From assembly GCF_020740795.1 (NCBI RefSeq), contig NC_067301.1, positions 2,480,001 to 2,544,000 on the forward strand: DNA of 64,000 nucleotides. The letters run 5' to 3'. The DNA is from Apus apus. Taxonomy: Eukaryota; Chordata; Aves; Apodiformes; Apodidae. A program made the translations under genes and the position numbers. The notes beneath the pieces were generated by a model. The model saw nothing but the letters and a program-made list of their open reading frames with translations, was not told the origin of the DNA and made no database searches. Shown in pieces: positions 1 through 14,400 of the stretch. How positions within the stretch are numbered: position 1 is the first letter of the stretch; every line of letters starts with the position of its first letter.

Positions 1-2417
1 TACTCAGACGATGGGATCTAAGCTGAGCTCTGCTGGGGCACCTGCTGGCTGCCGTGCTGGGCTGCAGGTCCTCTCTGGGCTTCTTGCCATCAGTCAGCAC
101 ACTGCTGCGAGTGGTGGCATCTTCATAGTGCAAAGCCAACGTGGGAATCCTTTAGAAAATTCTCTTTTTTGAGGTGTTGGTGTGGTGATCCTGCAGTAGT
201 GTGTTCAGTGCCATTTCTGCACAGTCTCCTTGAATAGTATTTCCATTGAATGGGTCAGTCGTGCAACCCTGTAACTGTCACAACTGTAACTTCAGTTTTG
301 CTGTATACTCACATCTTACTTCCTCTTCTGGAAGGGTGACTGACCTTCTTGGTTCCTAAATCCCTGAGATTTTTTTAGTGCTGTTCAGACTACCAGAGAT
401 CTGTCATCTCCTGTCTCCCTTCTTCAGTCTTGATTGAGGCCTTATACTAAGTATATAAAAAGCTCCATCTGAGCAAGGTGTTGTATAATTGTACAAACAG
501 TACTGTTGCTGGACAGCAAAGAGCACAGGAAACAGATGAAGCAGACAGGTCAGGAGGGAATCCTATCTGTTAGGGTTTAAACCCTTGAGCTGCCTTTTGT
601 ACACAGCTCTGAGGTATGTGCACTGAAAATGGGGTTGAATTTAATTGGCCCAGCAATGAGAGAGGAAACAGGCCAAGTGTGAGGTTCCTTTTGCACCTCC
701 TTTGTTAGGGTGTAAACCAAATTTTGTGGGCGGGTTTAGCCTGGGAAGCGATGTGCAGGTGGGCAGTGTCAGCAGTCACTAGATGGTGCTGCCGAGATGT
801 CTGAGAGCCTCCGGGTGGCCTGAGCAAACTGTCACCTCCTTCCCTTTTCAGTTGTACTGGGCTGAAACACGAAAGAGAGACGTACTTGTGACAGCAGTTC
901 CAGACCCACTTGCCTTTTGGTAGCTTCATTAGCGTTTAAAATGTGCAGGCAAATGTTTTCTGGGATAACAACCCCGATTTCCTCATTGGTGGGCATGTCA
1001 GTACATTTTGTGAAGGCAGAGAAAGTGTGTGGGTGTGTGGAAGGCTTTTCAGCAATCCTCTTAAATGTAACACTACACAGATGTGCTTACACATGCACCA
1101 GCTCTGGGTCTGGCTTCAAAAGCCCCTGGGACCACTTGGTTAGGTCATTGGTAGTTTAATTCCCACTGCTTTGGTTAGTCATGAAAGCCAGGCTGGTTTA
1201 TATGAACAGTGAAATGGCCCTTCCTCAGGGCTTGGAAATACAAAAGTATGGAGCTGTCATTGCTGTTTGTTTAGATTCAACCAAAAAAGTGGCCATAAAC
1301 CATGGAGATAAATTCTCTGCTGCTTCTTTGAAACATTTTGCTCTGGCTAACTGTAGTAGCAAGAAGGTGGCTCTCAGTAGAGCCCTCATGACTGCAGTGT
1401 GGAAGAAATCTGGGCATTGAGATCATCATCAAGGTCCTTCTGCTCTTTGCCTGAAGCTCACTTGCTCGTAATGATCCTTCACTGGGACTTACTAGATTAA
1501 TATTGTGCTGGCATATCTGTGTAGCTTTCAGGCCATTGAGAACATAAGGAAAGGACCTGGGGTCTGTTTGTGCATTTCACAGACACAATTATTTTGAGCT
1601 TTGCTGTGATTTGCAAGACTTCAACCTTCAAGGTCAGAGCTGGACATGGAAAGTGGCCACAGTGAGCTGTAGCTTCTGCCCCTTGGTTGTCAGCACGTTG
1701 TGTATCTGGGTTGGGTTATTGTCAGGAAAACAGATCAGTTTGGGGTGAGCAAGCACTTAAGAAAGTGAGCTGAAACACTGGGTTTGGTTTAAAAAAAATG
1801 ATGCATGTATCAGGATATTGTAGAAAGCTGAAAAAACTCAATTCACAGGCTTAAGAAGAAGCCCCTGATGCCTGATGGAGGATGTCACCTGCTGACATTA
1901 CTGGAGGAGCTCATACATACTTGTGTGTATTTCTTGGGTCTGTCATCTTCAGAATAATCATGAGATGATTCAGGAGATGCACAGGAACTTGGAGTGTTTT
2001 GCAGGTTGAGACCAGCATTAGAGTTCATAAGTTTTTTTTCTTCCAAAAACCACTGTCTTCTGCTTGCTCTTGTGGTTGGCAGTGATGCTGCAAAGTTGTG
2101 ATCTTAAAGCCCTCGTGCTGGGACTGAGCTGAAAGCCAAAGTCCTTTGCAAGTGTGCTAGCAGCTAAAGCTGCCTTGTAGTTGGTCATCCCAGTGCATGC
2201 TGAAATGATCCCTTTTCTTAGCCCATCAGGAGGCTTTTTTTTCCCCTGTGGAAATGTTCATTCAACAGCCTCATGGCAGCTTGTTCAGTGCAGTCTGGGG
2301 CAGCCTGCAGTGCTACAGCAAGACTGCAGCTCATCTGCAGGGTATTTCTAAACAAAAAATAAATTAAAAAAAAAAAGGGGAGAGATGACTCCACTGTTTC
2401 TTCCTCTTCTCTAACAG
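1..2417 (+). other. Non-coding; presumed DVL1 intron
   Basis: No DVL1 coding exon or other gene was recognised here. The first exon in the window begins with the last base of a split codon at 2418, after a CTAACAG acceptor, so this sequence should be the 3' part of the preceding intron. Only scattered A- and T-rich tracts were seen (for example near 2350-2380). Confidence 0.6.
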
Positions 2418-5400
2418 CCCCAATGCTGCCAGCAGCCGGGATGGCCTGGACAATGAGACAGGAACAGAGTCAGTCATTAGTCACCGGCGAGACAGACACC
2501 GACGGAGAAATAGAGAAGGACATGAGGATGGTGAGTCCTGTTCTATTTCCCCTCCTTTTCATTTAGAAAGCACAATTTTTCTGATCATCTTTCCAAGTAA
2601 CAACTAGGTGTGCATGACTGCAGCAGAGAAGTGTGTCTACATTCCTGTGTGTTTCTGGGACTGTTATTATTTTAATTATTTTAATTTGATGATTGCTTTG
2701 AAGCTCTTTGAAGCTCAGCATTTTCTAAGGGGTTTGGACAACCTGCAGTCAAGTGGCAGGGGGGTTCTTTTTGATGATTTACAGAACTTTTTGTAGTATT
2801 AGAAAATGATTTGTTTGGAGAGGCATAATGACACCCAGTGCTGAGCTCCATACTGTCAAGGCGAGGCTGCCTCTGTTATTCAAGTTAGCTCATTGAAAAG
2901 GAGAACACACTCTTTGCTGCCTGGTGTTGGGAGCTTGCAGTGTAGACAGTCTTTAGTATTTCAACATTGCAAGATGTGAGCCAAAATCCTCTGAAATAAT
3001 TTCTGTTGATTTCTCTAGGCTTGGATCAGCAGTAGTATTTTAAGCTGGTATAACTACAACACATGGGCCCTGAAGATCTTTTTTCTTTTTATACATAAGT
3101 GCACCCAAAGTACACACATGAACTGCAGAACTTCATCTCTTGCCTCTAGTCTGTACATCAAAGTAAGCTTGATTTTTTCATTTGTTGCCAGACAAGCATT
3201 TCCAGGCTTAGTGAAGAATTAATCATTGCCACCCATTGAGTTTAAAATGGTCCAGAATATGGAATACTTGGGCCCAAGAGATGCCATGACAGGCTTTATT
3301 GACAGCTCCACCCACTAAAGTATTTGCCTCCAGTTAGAATACATATGACTTCTGGTTTTCTATGGGTTAGAAGCAGGTGTCTTTCTTTTCATTTAACCCT
3401 TCCAACTTGTAACTGACTCAGAGTGAATGAAAATTACACAGTGGGTGGAGCAGAGAGCTGTCTTTGCATGACCCTGGCTGCAGATTCCTTTGGGAAATCC
3501 CAGAAAGAGGCAGAATCTTCTAACAGTGTGTGTTAAAAACTTGTTACGGGAAGAATGATAAAAGGTGATTTGTTTTTAATATTAGTTTAATGCCAATACA
3601 TGTTTTGCCACAGACATGAGCTGGTGGCAGAAGAGCTGGTTGTTGAATCAAGGGCCAGAGTCTAGATCCCTCATGTAGTATTGTTTGAGCCTGGGAGATT
3701 CTGTCTTCTAGTGGTCTGAAAGCAGTTCATACTTTTCCCTTTAGACAGAAATAGAGTAAAATTTCCTCCTTCCTCTGTCAGTCTAAGCTGTGCTCAGGCA
3801 GGAACATGTCACTCAGCCTGCAAACATTGTACTCAGTACAATTTAGGCCTCCTACCTGAAGCAGGCTCTCCATATGAGCAAGAAGTGAGTTTTGTTCATG
3901 TGCATAAAGCAAGGACAACTACTGTATCAGTTTGGTCTCATGGAATATGTCATTTAATATCCATACTGTTTCTGTGGGCATAATATTTTATTTAAAAAAT
4001 CCCCACACCCAGTAGTGTGTTCCTTCCAGCTGAAAGCTCATCTCCAGAATGCACAGTTCAGCACTAGATCCTGAACTGCCACTTAAGAAAGATACAAAGA
4101 AGTGAAACAGCCTTATCCTGGAGAAGGCTTTTAAGGCCTCTTCATAACAACAGTCATTCTTGTCTTGAGTTTGTCTTCTTTGTCTGAAGCACAGTTGGGT
4201 GTAAAATGGGGGAACAGCCATAGGAAAGAGGGACAAGGGTGGAGGAAGGGCAGCAAGGTTGTGACACCTGGTTCACAGCTATTTCAAGGGCAGAAGCTGT
4301 GTGCTCTCTTGTCATTATGAAATAGTGGCAAATCCTCCTTTCCCTGCAGAAAGAAGGAAATGCAGTTAAAGTGTTTGATCTTGTCCTGTAGAGACTTGTT
4401 TAAATAATACCCAAATTACAGCTCTAGTAGTTCACAGAGAGGCAGGAGGAGGGATCTTCATTGGCACACTGTGTTACTCATGGTTTGGTTCCTTAGGTGT
4501 TACACTGCAGAGCAGCCAAGACATAGGGACAGCACTGCCAGCTCACCAAGCTGTGCAATGTGTTGTAGCCTGAATTTCAAACAAGGTGAAGGGAGAAAAG
4601 GTGCTGAGGAGCAGCCTGATCTGCAGCAGGTTTCTTACATTTTGTTCTGATTGGAGCTAAGGTGAGGGTACACTACCCACATTCTCTGGTAGCTGATCAT
4701 TAAAAATGTGGTACCAAGGGTGGATTGTTCACAAATCCTGGTCATTTTACTGTGTTCCTTTTCAGTAATTTTTAGTAGAGCATTCTCTGCTCATGGTCCA
4801 GAATACAGACCATGATGTATATGCAGACCACACCCTAATTCTCATCCACAGATGCTCAGTAAAGCTGGGGAAATAATGAAGGATCAACAAGTAGAGATAT
4901 AATTTTTCTCCAGGGAATTGCCAAAGTTTGAGTTACCTGTTGTATGCCTCTTGTGCTTTAAGCAGGTTATATTTTTCCAAGAGTGCAAGGGGAAAGACAT
5001 TTCACTCTGTTGTTGCTGTTGTGTTCTTACTGAGGTTAATAAAGTGAACAAGTTGAGCAAGATGAGCCCTGTCAGCTAAGCCTGGACAAAGTTCCCTTCT
5101 GTCTGTGTACATATGGTTTTAAAGGTGTAATAATAATTATATTGTGGAGGCTATATATGCAGAGAATTTGTATTAGTTTTTGGAGAGGCTTTGTATCCAA
5201 AGAGGCTTTTGTATGGATTGGGGAATATGTCTTTTCCTGATCATCTTTCACACTAATTAGTAGCAAATCTGTCCCTGGCGTGAGCTTCATATAAAATGAG
5301 TCTGAAAGAGTAGAGCTGTCAGGATGTCAGAGCTCCACTTTCTCTCGTAAAGCAACAGAAGTCCTTGTTGCTTTGAAAAGCTGACAAAGTTCTATTAATT

Positions 5401-8400
5401 GGAAGTAGAGTGAGGATCTTAATTAGAAATGTGGGAGGTCTGCCTGGCACATGTTCATGGGACCCCTTGCTGCCCAGAACAATGCTCCCACATCAGTTTG
5501 CCAAGGAGAAGTGGGAAAGGGGACTGTGGAAGCTCTAATTAAGGAGGTAATTAAGGGACAAGTTTTCTTTGGCATTGGAGGACGTTTTATAGCTACTGCT
5601 CGTTTTCTGACAAGTCTGCAGATGTCAAGTGTCAACACTAGTGTTTCAACACTGAGTTTGCTGTGGGGTGAACTTAACTATTGTGCAGCCAGCTGAAAAA
5701 TGCTGGATAATGACCTGTGCTTTGAGAAGCTCTTACTGAGGGCATGCTTGTAGATCCCCAGTGTTTGGGAAGAGGAGCTGTGGCAGGTTTCCAGCCGTCG
5801 CTGCAGTACCACGTCCTCTTCACCACAGTGTGTGCCAAGGGATCTGAACAGAAAGGGCTGGGACTGCAAAACAAGCACAGTGGGAACTTCAACAGCAGCC
5901 CCTGAAAATGCAGTTGTCCTCAGCTGTGGTTGCTCTTTCAAGACTGTCATGTATAAACAACGATGAGGGGGGGGGTGGTGAGCCCCTGAAATTTCCAAGT
6001 GACCAGATGGCCACGCAGGGGACACTGGCAGCCCAGGACTGTGTGCCTTGGGAACAGGACCTTTGTGCCTGCTTGTAATCCGTGCTATGGTGATGTCTAG
6101 AAGCCTTTCTCTGGTAGCACTGTGGAATGATTAAGGGTTTAAGGATTCCAAAGCACTTCAAACACAAGTCAAGGGATATAGCATGCAGATGGGTACAAGC
6201 ATCAAGCAGGAGTGGACAAGGAATAGTGGTCATTCTTCTCCCCTTACATAGCAGAGACTCTGAGCCCTGCAGGCAGCAGTGGCTGCACAGATGGGGCTGC
6301 AAGTCATCATTAAAAAAGCAGTAACGTGTCCTGTTAATAATTGACAAAGGCTTTCTGCATTGGTGGGGACTGGAAACTGTTGTTTTTTTCTCTAAACCAG
6401 GAGCTTGGCTATGACTTCTTCCTGAGACCCTGTCACCTCTGTTCTCTGCAGTGTCACGGAACCCTCTTTACAGCTTCCTTGAGCAGATGCTGCTCTACTC
6501 TTTTCTGCTTTCAAGGCTTGTTTGATTTAGGACTTTGATGTTCTTTTGTCCCTCAGGCAGGGCCTACTCTGCTGCTGATAAAAGTCAAGGAGGACATTTT
6601 CTAACCTCCTAGGCTATGCTTTATTCTAATCTCTGTCACACAGTAAAAGGCTTTTGTCAGACAGTCTCAATGAACTCTGTCATCCTCTAATGAAGAAACA
6701 GGAGCAGAGGGTCAGGCAGAAAGTCCCAGGTCATTAGTGGGACAGGCATTGAAGCAGAGCAGAGAATGATTCTTGTTTAGACTAAAGACTTGGATACCTG
6801 GCAGTATTTTATGAATAAAATCCTTATAATCATGGTTTGTGGAAGCACTCACTCAATTACAGTTCCTGACCCTTACCCCAAAACAGTGTTGGCTAAATTA
6901 GAACAACTCTGGAAAGGGAATTTTAATTGGCTAGAGAGATTACAAAAACTATGGATTTAAGTGCCCACCCTAATTACACAGGAAACCTGTGCTGTGAGCT
7001 CAAGAATACCTGGTGCTGTTTGGGAGGTATAAAACATTGTTAAAGTGGAAGTGTATTTGCATGCTGGTAAAGCCACTGTGATCTATTGTAGCAGTGTATG
7101 GGAGCTTTTCTATGACAGAAGATCTGGTTCAAACTGTGAATGTGTGAAGCTGAACCCATTTTTTTCTGTTTAAAATTTAGCTGAGAAGATAGAGCTGGAA
7201 AAAGGGGAAAAATGTAAACAGGAGGCATTGTTAGTGTAGTCAGCTCTTCTGATCTAGTATATACAAACCAGGGGTATTTTAGTTGGAATACCTAGAGATA
7301 CAGATCTGCAAAATGAGACTAAAAGCTCTTCCCTTTACCTCACATCTGTTCACCCATTCCAGTTCCAGCTGAATCCAGCTGTGCACTGGCTTTTGGGGAA
7401 GCCATGAAGCAAACCTTTTGCAGTGCTCAAAAACCAGTTCCCTTCCATTTTTGGTTTACACTGAATGATACGAGATGAAACCTAAATGGTAGTTTTAATT
7501 TACACAGTGGCAAACACATTGCTAATCAGAAGCCTTTAAAATGCATCTTTGTATGATAAATATATTTTATATATATATATTTAATTATTATAGTGACATA
7601 ATAATAGTATGTTTATATTTGATAAATAAGTTCAGAGTTAAAGAGGAAAAGGGAGGGAAACTGCATTTAGATACAGGTTTTTCCTTTGTTGGGGTCTCTT
7701 ATTTGTGTCTCTGTAGCAGGATTGAATTTGGTTGTGTGGCTTTAACATGCAAAAAATAACTGAAAAGCTGACACTGTGTTTCAAAAGGCAAGGATTTAAG
7801 GTCCTTCTCCACTGTGACCCTGTGTTAGCTGTGTTTTGGCTGCTTGGAATGGGTTTAAAAGTGCCAACAAGTTTCAGCCAGTGTGGTTTTGGGATCTGAG
7901 TTCCAGGTGCAGCCCTGCTGCAGGCAGCAAAATCTTGTGTCAGGTTGAGTCAGGGCAGCCAGACAAAATGCATACATTGCTGCCATCATTCATCCAGCTC
8001 AGCTTGTCCATGCCTTTCCCTTTCTTCCTGCCTAATGCTTGTGAAGAATTCAAGGGCCCTGTAAATACCGTATAAATCTGTGTCTTGTCATCAAAGTCAT
8101 GTAAGATGCTGCTGTAATCTGATTTCCCTGGCAAGGCTTTATGTGTGAGAAATGTGCTCTTTCCCCATTAGAAGATGGGAGGGGACAGAGTTTTTGTTTA
8201 ATTATTCTTTCTGGTGGGTCTCCTGAACCTGCAAGACAACCTTAAACCACATGCTTTGTCTTCTTTGTTTGCTTTGTCTACTGGAAACATGATACCGCGG
8301 CACTCCAGATCCCATGTCAGGAGGGACTGTCCTTTTTATTGTTTCAGGACAGCCTTGCTTCCACTCATTTGTCCCAGGTTATTCAAGGAGTAGCCGAAGC

Positions 8401-11400
8401 TTGCCCACCCCCTGCAGGCAGTGGCAGGGGAGGGTTTTAGGCGAGGGGTTCCCAGTCTGGATGGCAGAGCTCAGAGGTCGGTGGTAGAGCTGAGGTAGCG
8501 TGGGAGGAAAGAAGATTGCTTCAACACTAGAGACTGTGAACTTTTCCAGGAGCAAAGGTACACTTTCTAAATGCTATTCCCTGCAAGGCATTCCAATTTC
8601 ATAGAGATTTGTTGGAAAACAATGATTCGTTCATATCCAGTATGATCCATAATACTAGGACAGTCTGTGAGTCAAACGAGAAAACCGACCTGGATGATGT
8701 GAGAGAACATTAACTTTTTGAAGAGCTCAGGTCAAAATCTTGAAAGAATGTGGTAAATTTGTTTTAACTTTAGCATTTGAGGTGCTAATTGGGCATCTGT
8801 GGTAACACAGCATCTGCAGTAACACTCTCTCTTGGTAAAAACACTTGCAGAAGTATATGGAATTTAATGATGAGAAACACACATAGAGATTTGAGTGAAA
8901 AAGTTCCTTCACCTCTATCTCCAAAAGAGAGAAATTTTATGTCAGAGTAAAAAACCCATATATTTAGATCTGAGATACATTTCTGTAATACATTAAAGTA
9001 AAATACTGTAAAAGAAACCCCAGATCAGTATAATCTCTAGTAGCCTGACTGTATTCTAAAAAGCAATTACACAAATTCCAAGGCCTATTTATGTGTGGTT
9101 TATTGGGATAAAGAGAGCTGTGCTGTGTTACAGGATCCCATTAAAAATGTGGCTGTGAAAGGATGTGGATTTTCAGAATTGATCTGTGAAAAAGAGTGAC
9201 TTGTATCCAGCAGATGTGATTACAAAGTGTGTTGTGGAAGTGGCAAGAGCGACAAATGGCAAAGTCAATGCAATTGATTTTTGTTCTATTTCCCCAGTCC
9301 TTCAAGATACACTGCTTGCCAGATGTGCTGCCTCTTGGGCACAGGCTTCCTTGGGATTATGTCACGGAGGAAGAGCATGCAAAAATATATGTATTTTTCA
9401 TGATCTTTGAGTCTTCAGGAATTGAATTTTCCAGTGTCCCAGCAGGAGCCCTGAACTGGCTTTTTTTTCCTCTCACACTGTGCGTGAAAAATCACGACTT
9501 GTGGGAAGCTCCGTGTACACCTGGATATGTTTGTTGGACTTGGACACAGTGATAGTCACAGTGCACGCTGGGGAGTTCCTTAAGTGGGCACAGTGTGGGC
9601 AGGGAAATGGTCACTGCCACGTTTCTGAAGTGTTTTGGTAGGAGCCAGCCACAGCAGGAGAGGCAACAGGAGCTCCACTCACAGCAGCCTTCCCCTCTGA
9701 GGCCCACTCCCAGGGGGAGATATTGTCACAAGTGGTGTCACCACCTGATGAGGCCATGGGAACCAGCCCGATGCTATCCAGAGGCACAGCCCCGCATGTA
9801 TCACTGTAGGTATTCATGTTCACTTCAACTCAAGTTTCTGGGCAGTCAGAGCCCTTGTTTTGTGGAGGGAAGCTGAGGTACTCAGCGAAAAAGAAAAGGG
9901 CAGTGTGGCTGGGCTTGATTTTATACTGATGCTGAGGTTGAATTTTGTCTGATGCTGTGATTAGGTTTCCAGATCTAGTGAAATATTTTGGACTCTAGGC
10001 TGTACTATGTAAAGCCTTAAAATGTTAATTTGTAGTGTAAGAAAAAGAGGAATTTTAATTGTTCAAGTCTGATGTTCTCCTTAGTTTTAAAAAACAGAAC
10101 TCTGACTGTCTAAAGCCTTTTAATTTACAGAAAAGTGTTGTTTTCTCAGCTTTAGAACCCAGATGTCTTTTCCCTTCTTTTTTCTCCTGTTTTTGTAATG
10201 GATGAAAGCAACTTTGAAAAAATTTAATTTTTTTTTCCTGAAACCCTGGGTGAGTAGCTGAGGTTGAATATTCAGGGACTTTGCAGAACAGACTACTTGA
10301 CCTTGGCTCTCAGAGGTCGAAGTTGCTTGCCCCCACTGAGGAGGAGAAACAATGCAGAATAGGCTTGACCTCCTCAGTAACTAAATCTGGTTGAGATATT
10401 CCCTGTAAACTGCTAGTGCCAGCTTAGAAGGAGTAAAATTTGGCCAACCTCTGTGTTTCTTTTTATTTGTATGCATCTGGCACGTGCAGGCATAATTGGC
10501 TGCTCCCTTGATTTTAGTTTAAAGGCAGAGCTAGGAGACTAGTCAAGTGTGGATGTGGGGAATGGGGGTTCCTGAAGGTACTTTATCATTCCTCATACAT
10601 AAAGAAGCACTTTAATAATCGGTGTCTTTATATTAGGCTGTAGAATTTGAAGAAATGGGTGAACACTCATTTATTCAGAGAGAACTGAAAGTTCAGGCCT
10701 TTAAAAGCTTTCTTGCCTCTGTGTCTGTGAAGAGTTGCCAATCTGGAGTCTTGGGTTGCTGGTGACAAGCTGATTAGTTGTTTTGCAGTGTGATCTAAGT
10801 GCTACCACCCGGTCTTGGGAGCACATTATGGTACTTGTGATGGCCACATTATAGGAGGAGAGGATTTCTATACTCCAGAATGTGGATCTTGAAAAGCCCT
10901 GGCAAATGCTGTTGTGTCCCCATTTTACACATGGGGAAATGAAGAGGTAGAATGCCAGGAGAATGGGGCTCTGGAGGCAGAGCCTGCAATTGAAACCTGA
11001 TAAGCTTCATTTTTTAACACCACAGAGCCTTTGACTTTGAGGCAGTTCCTAGAGGACAGCAGTCAGTCCCTGACTCACCAGTGTGTGCTACTTTCAGAGG
11101 AGGATTCAAGGCTTGATTAAATTGTCTCAGCTGCCCTCCAGCATCTGGCCAGATGAAAAACAAGTGGCAGTTCTGAGAAGGATGATGAAGGGATGCTGTG
11201 GTTCAGCTTCACTTCAAACCAAAGCTCTGTGCTGTGGCAGGAGGGGCGGAGCTTTGGGTTTGCTCTGTGGCTTTAAAGATGAGGTCTTCTTGGGTAGCCA
11301 GTTTAAGTGTTTTCACGGCCATTTTGTGTGCCTGGAGATGTGCCTAGAAGCTGGGTGATCAAACAGGCTGTGGAAGTGACATAACAGGAGAATTTGTCAC

Positions 11401-14400
11401 AGCCTTTTTCTTCAGTTCTTTCACTTTGCAGAAATGAATGGTTTAGATATATGTATAAAAAATTGAGATGAGACCTCTGTATGTTTGTTACCTTTTAATG
11501 GATCTCCTAAACACCTGTAGGGATAAAAATATTTAAGCCCATGTTCCTCAGGTGGGAAGGCAACTAATTTTTAATTATTTTTTTTATTTCACTGCTGAGC
11601 AGTTTGCAACAGGAGGAGTGAAGGCTATCCATGATGGATGTGACAGCCAGGTTTTTAGGGTGGCTCTTGCTTTTTCAAACTGTGTTGCTCTGATAGTTAG
11701 CATGAGTTGTCAGTTAGCTTTCAATGTGTACAGCTGCACAGTATCAAGTGTAATTCCTACTGCAGACATTTCTCCTTTATGAAAATTTTCTGCTCTGTGA
11801 TTGAAGAGCAGATCCCTTCAACCTGGGAGGAAATTGTGAGTTTGGAGAGTGTGTTTTAAAATATCAGTCTGTATTTGAAACCTGTACGTTTATTTCTTGA
11901 CCAGGTGCCTTATCAAGCTGAGCCTTTCCTGTTTCAGGGAAGGGGAAGTTCCTGGCAAAACAGAGCACTTACAGATGATGGGTCTTCTAATGAGAGGTCC
12001 CTGAAGGGAAGCAGGCAGAGGAGTTTGCTTTGCAGAGGAAAACCCATCAAATATCTCTAGAAAAAGATGAATCACTGCTGGCTTCAAGTAAATGGCATTC
12101 TTACTGAGGGGATTATCTGCAGGAATGTTTGTGTGTCTGACAAGATTCACACAGCCAGAGATCAGCAGGAAATTGTTCGGAAGCATTTTATGCGTGTGGA
12201 ATGGTCAAGACAGTGTGACTTTAATACAGCTGAACTGCCCAGACAAGGTGCTGTAGGTGTGGGGACAGGGCCACATAGCACAGGTTGAGGGAAAGGTAGC
12301 TTTATGGGTGAGATATTAATAGAATTCCTCCAGGAATGTTGTTTAACATTTTCTGTGCTGATAGCCCTGCACGAGAAGATCAAATTGTGTTGGCTGCTGC
12401 TTTTCCAAGACCTTCATATGTACTTTCCTATTAACATCAACTTCTCTTTTCTAATTGATGTTCTAATACCATTACAGTACTTGTTCATGCCTGCCACTGC
12501 TGCCTCGGTCTGTTTGTGGCTTGCCCATGAACTGAGCCATAGACAAATGGAAAAGTCAGGAAAAGGCAGGTTGGTAGGTGAGCCAGCCTGAGCTTCCCAG
12601 TGCTGAATGAGGTCCTGCAGGGGGCTTAGTTTTGGCACAAGGACCCTCCTGCAGAGCTGTCTGCAGCTCTCAGTGTCAATGTTGTGCTACTCACAGTGCC
12701 ACTTCTTCCTTCCTCTTCCTCCTGCCTAGTAACCCTCCATTCCTTGTGTGTTCCCAGTCCCTCGGATCAATGGGCACCCGAAGCTGGACAGGCACCGCGA
12801 GCACCCTCCTGGCTACGACAGCTCCTCCACCATGCTGAGCAGTGAGCTGGAGTCCAGCAGCTTCATTGACTCTGATGATGATGACAACACAAGCAGGTAG
12901 GGCATCAGCACAGCAACTGAGCTCTTCAGTGCTCTTTGCATCTGTTCCACTTGACTGCATTTCTGGGCTTCCCTGGACATGCTCGTTGGCAAGATGAGAA
13001 GATTTAGATATTCTCTTTTTTTTTTCCTTCTTTTTTTAAAATTTCCTTTATTTCCTTTTGATTTCCTGCTACCTACCACTTGAGCACTGATAATTCTTCA
13101 GTAACATCATGCTGGGTGTAATCACTGCTCTGAGAAACAAGTGAAATTATTGGCGTTGCCATTTAAGCTGCCTGTAGCCACTCTTCCAACTCAGAGAAAA
13201 ATTCTGGTCATGTTCTTTCCCTTTAATAGCAAGAATTATCACATTTTAAGTTCAAAGCAATGTGCAACTGTCTGCCTATTTATAAAGAAACAGTGTGATT
13301 ATTGTAACAGAATACTTTCAGCATACATTCCTAATAAGTAGGACCTCACTAAAGCTCAATTGTAAGGAATTCTTGTGTAATTGCATAGTCTGAGAGCTAT
13401 GAGCAGTACAGAAATTCATGAAGGTTAATGCTATTCCAAGGCAGGCTGTGATGCCATGGATTAATGACTTCTTAATTATTTTTTTCATTTTTTGCAGAGA
13501 GAATGTGAATGATTCCTTGCTTTTTGCAAAAAAACTCTGCATTTCGAGACATCCTTGTTAATCTCCAAACATATTTTGTTGTTATGTAAAAGGTTTATAA
13601 GCCAGTTCATTTATTGGGCTCAAAATACATGTTTTTAAAGATGTAAAATCAAGCAAAACTAATATTCTTTGCTTTCCTGTCTGCAATGGTAGCATTCTCT
13701 GAACACTGTCTCTAGAGCTGTTTGTTGCTCATCCAGATGAGTTGTGAAAACCCATGGCAGATCTCTGGTGGTTCATAGACACCTGTATCTAAAACAAATA
13801 AGATGCAACATGATATTCTAAAATTTTAGGTAGAGTGGAAACAGCAAAGAACAACTAGTCCTGGAGATACTTCAGCATTTGCTGTGTTTACAAACAGATT
13901 AACTAGCTTATTGAACTCAGTGGATCTGTTTGGTCTTGCAGTTAAGCCATGTCTTAAAAACCTGTTGAAGGACAGCAGTTCCTTCAAATTCTGTCTAAAG
14001 GCTGGGTGTTCCCAAAGGGTTGAAAGGGTAACTAAGTGAATATTTAAAATTTGGTCCTGAATTAGTTTCAAGAACTGATTTTGCATTTACAGTGAAGTTG
14101 CCAACACCTGAAGATACAGAAAAAGCCTTCTGGATGCTTTGTACTTCACCTGGATGTTCATGTGCATAAAGGCTTGGCAAGATCAGTAGTTTACCTGAAT
14201 GTACTCCAAGCCTTCCTGAAGCCTTTAGGGCTTCTAACCCTCCTTCCCTCCCTAAAAAAAAAATCAAGCCCACAACAACAACAACCCTGCAGCTGATTTT
14301 ATTTCTGGTAAATATATTAATCATTTCCATAGCAGCAAGATATGCAGTAGGGCAGGATTAGCACAGTCAGGCTGGCCACTGAAGCACATTATACTAGACC

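Noticed and set aside
7555-7600. TATATATATA run as a promoter TATA box
   Set aside because: It is a simple AT repeat inside a DVL1 intron with no nearby gene start.
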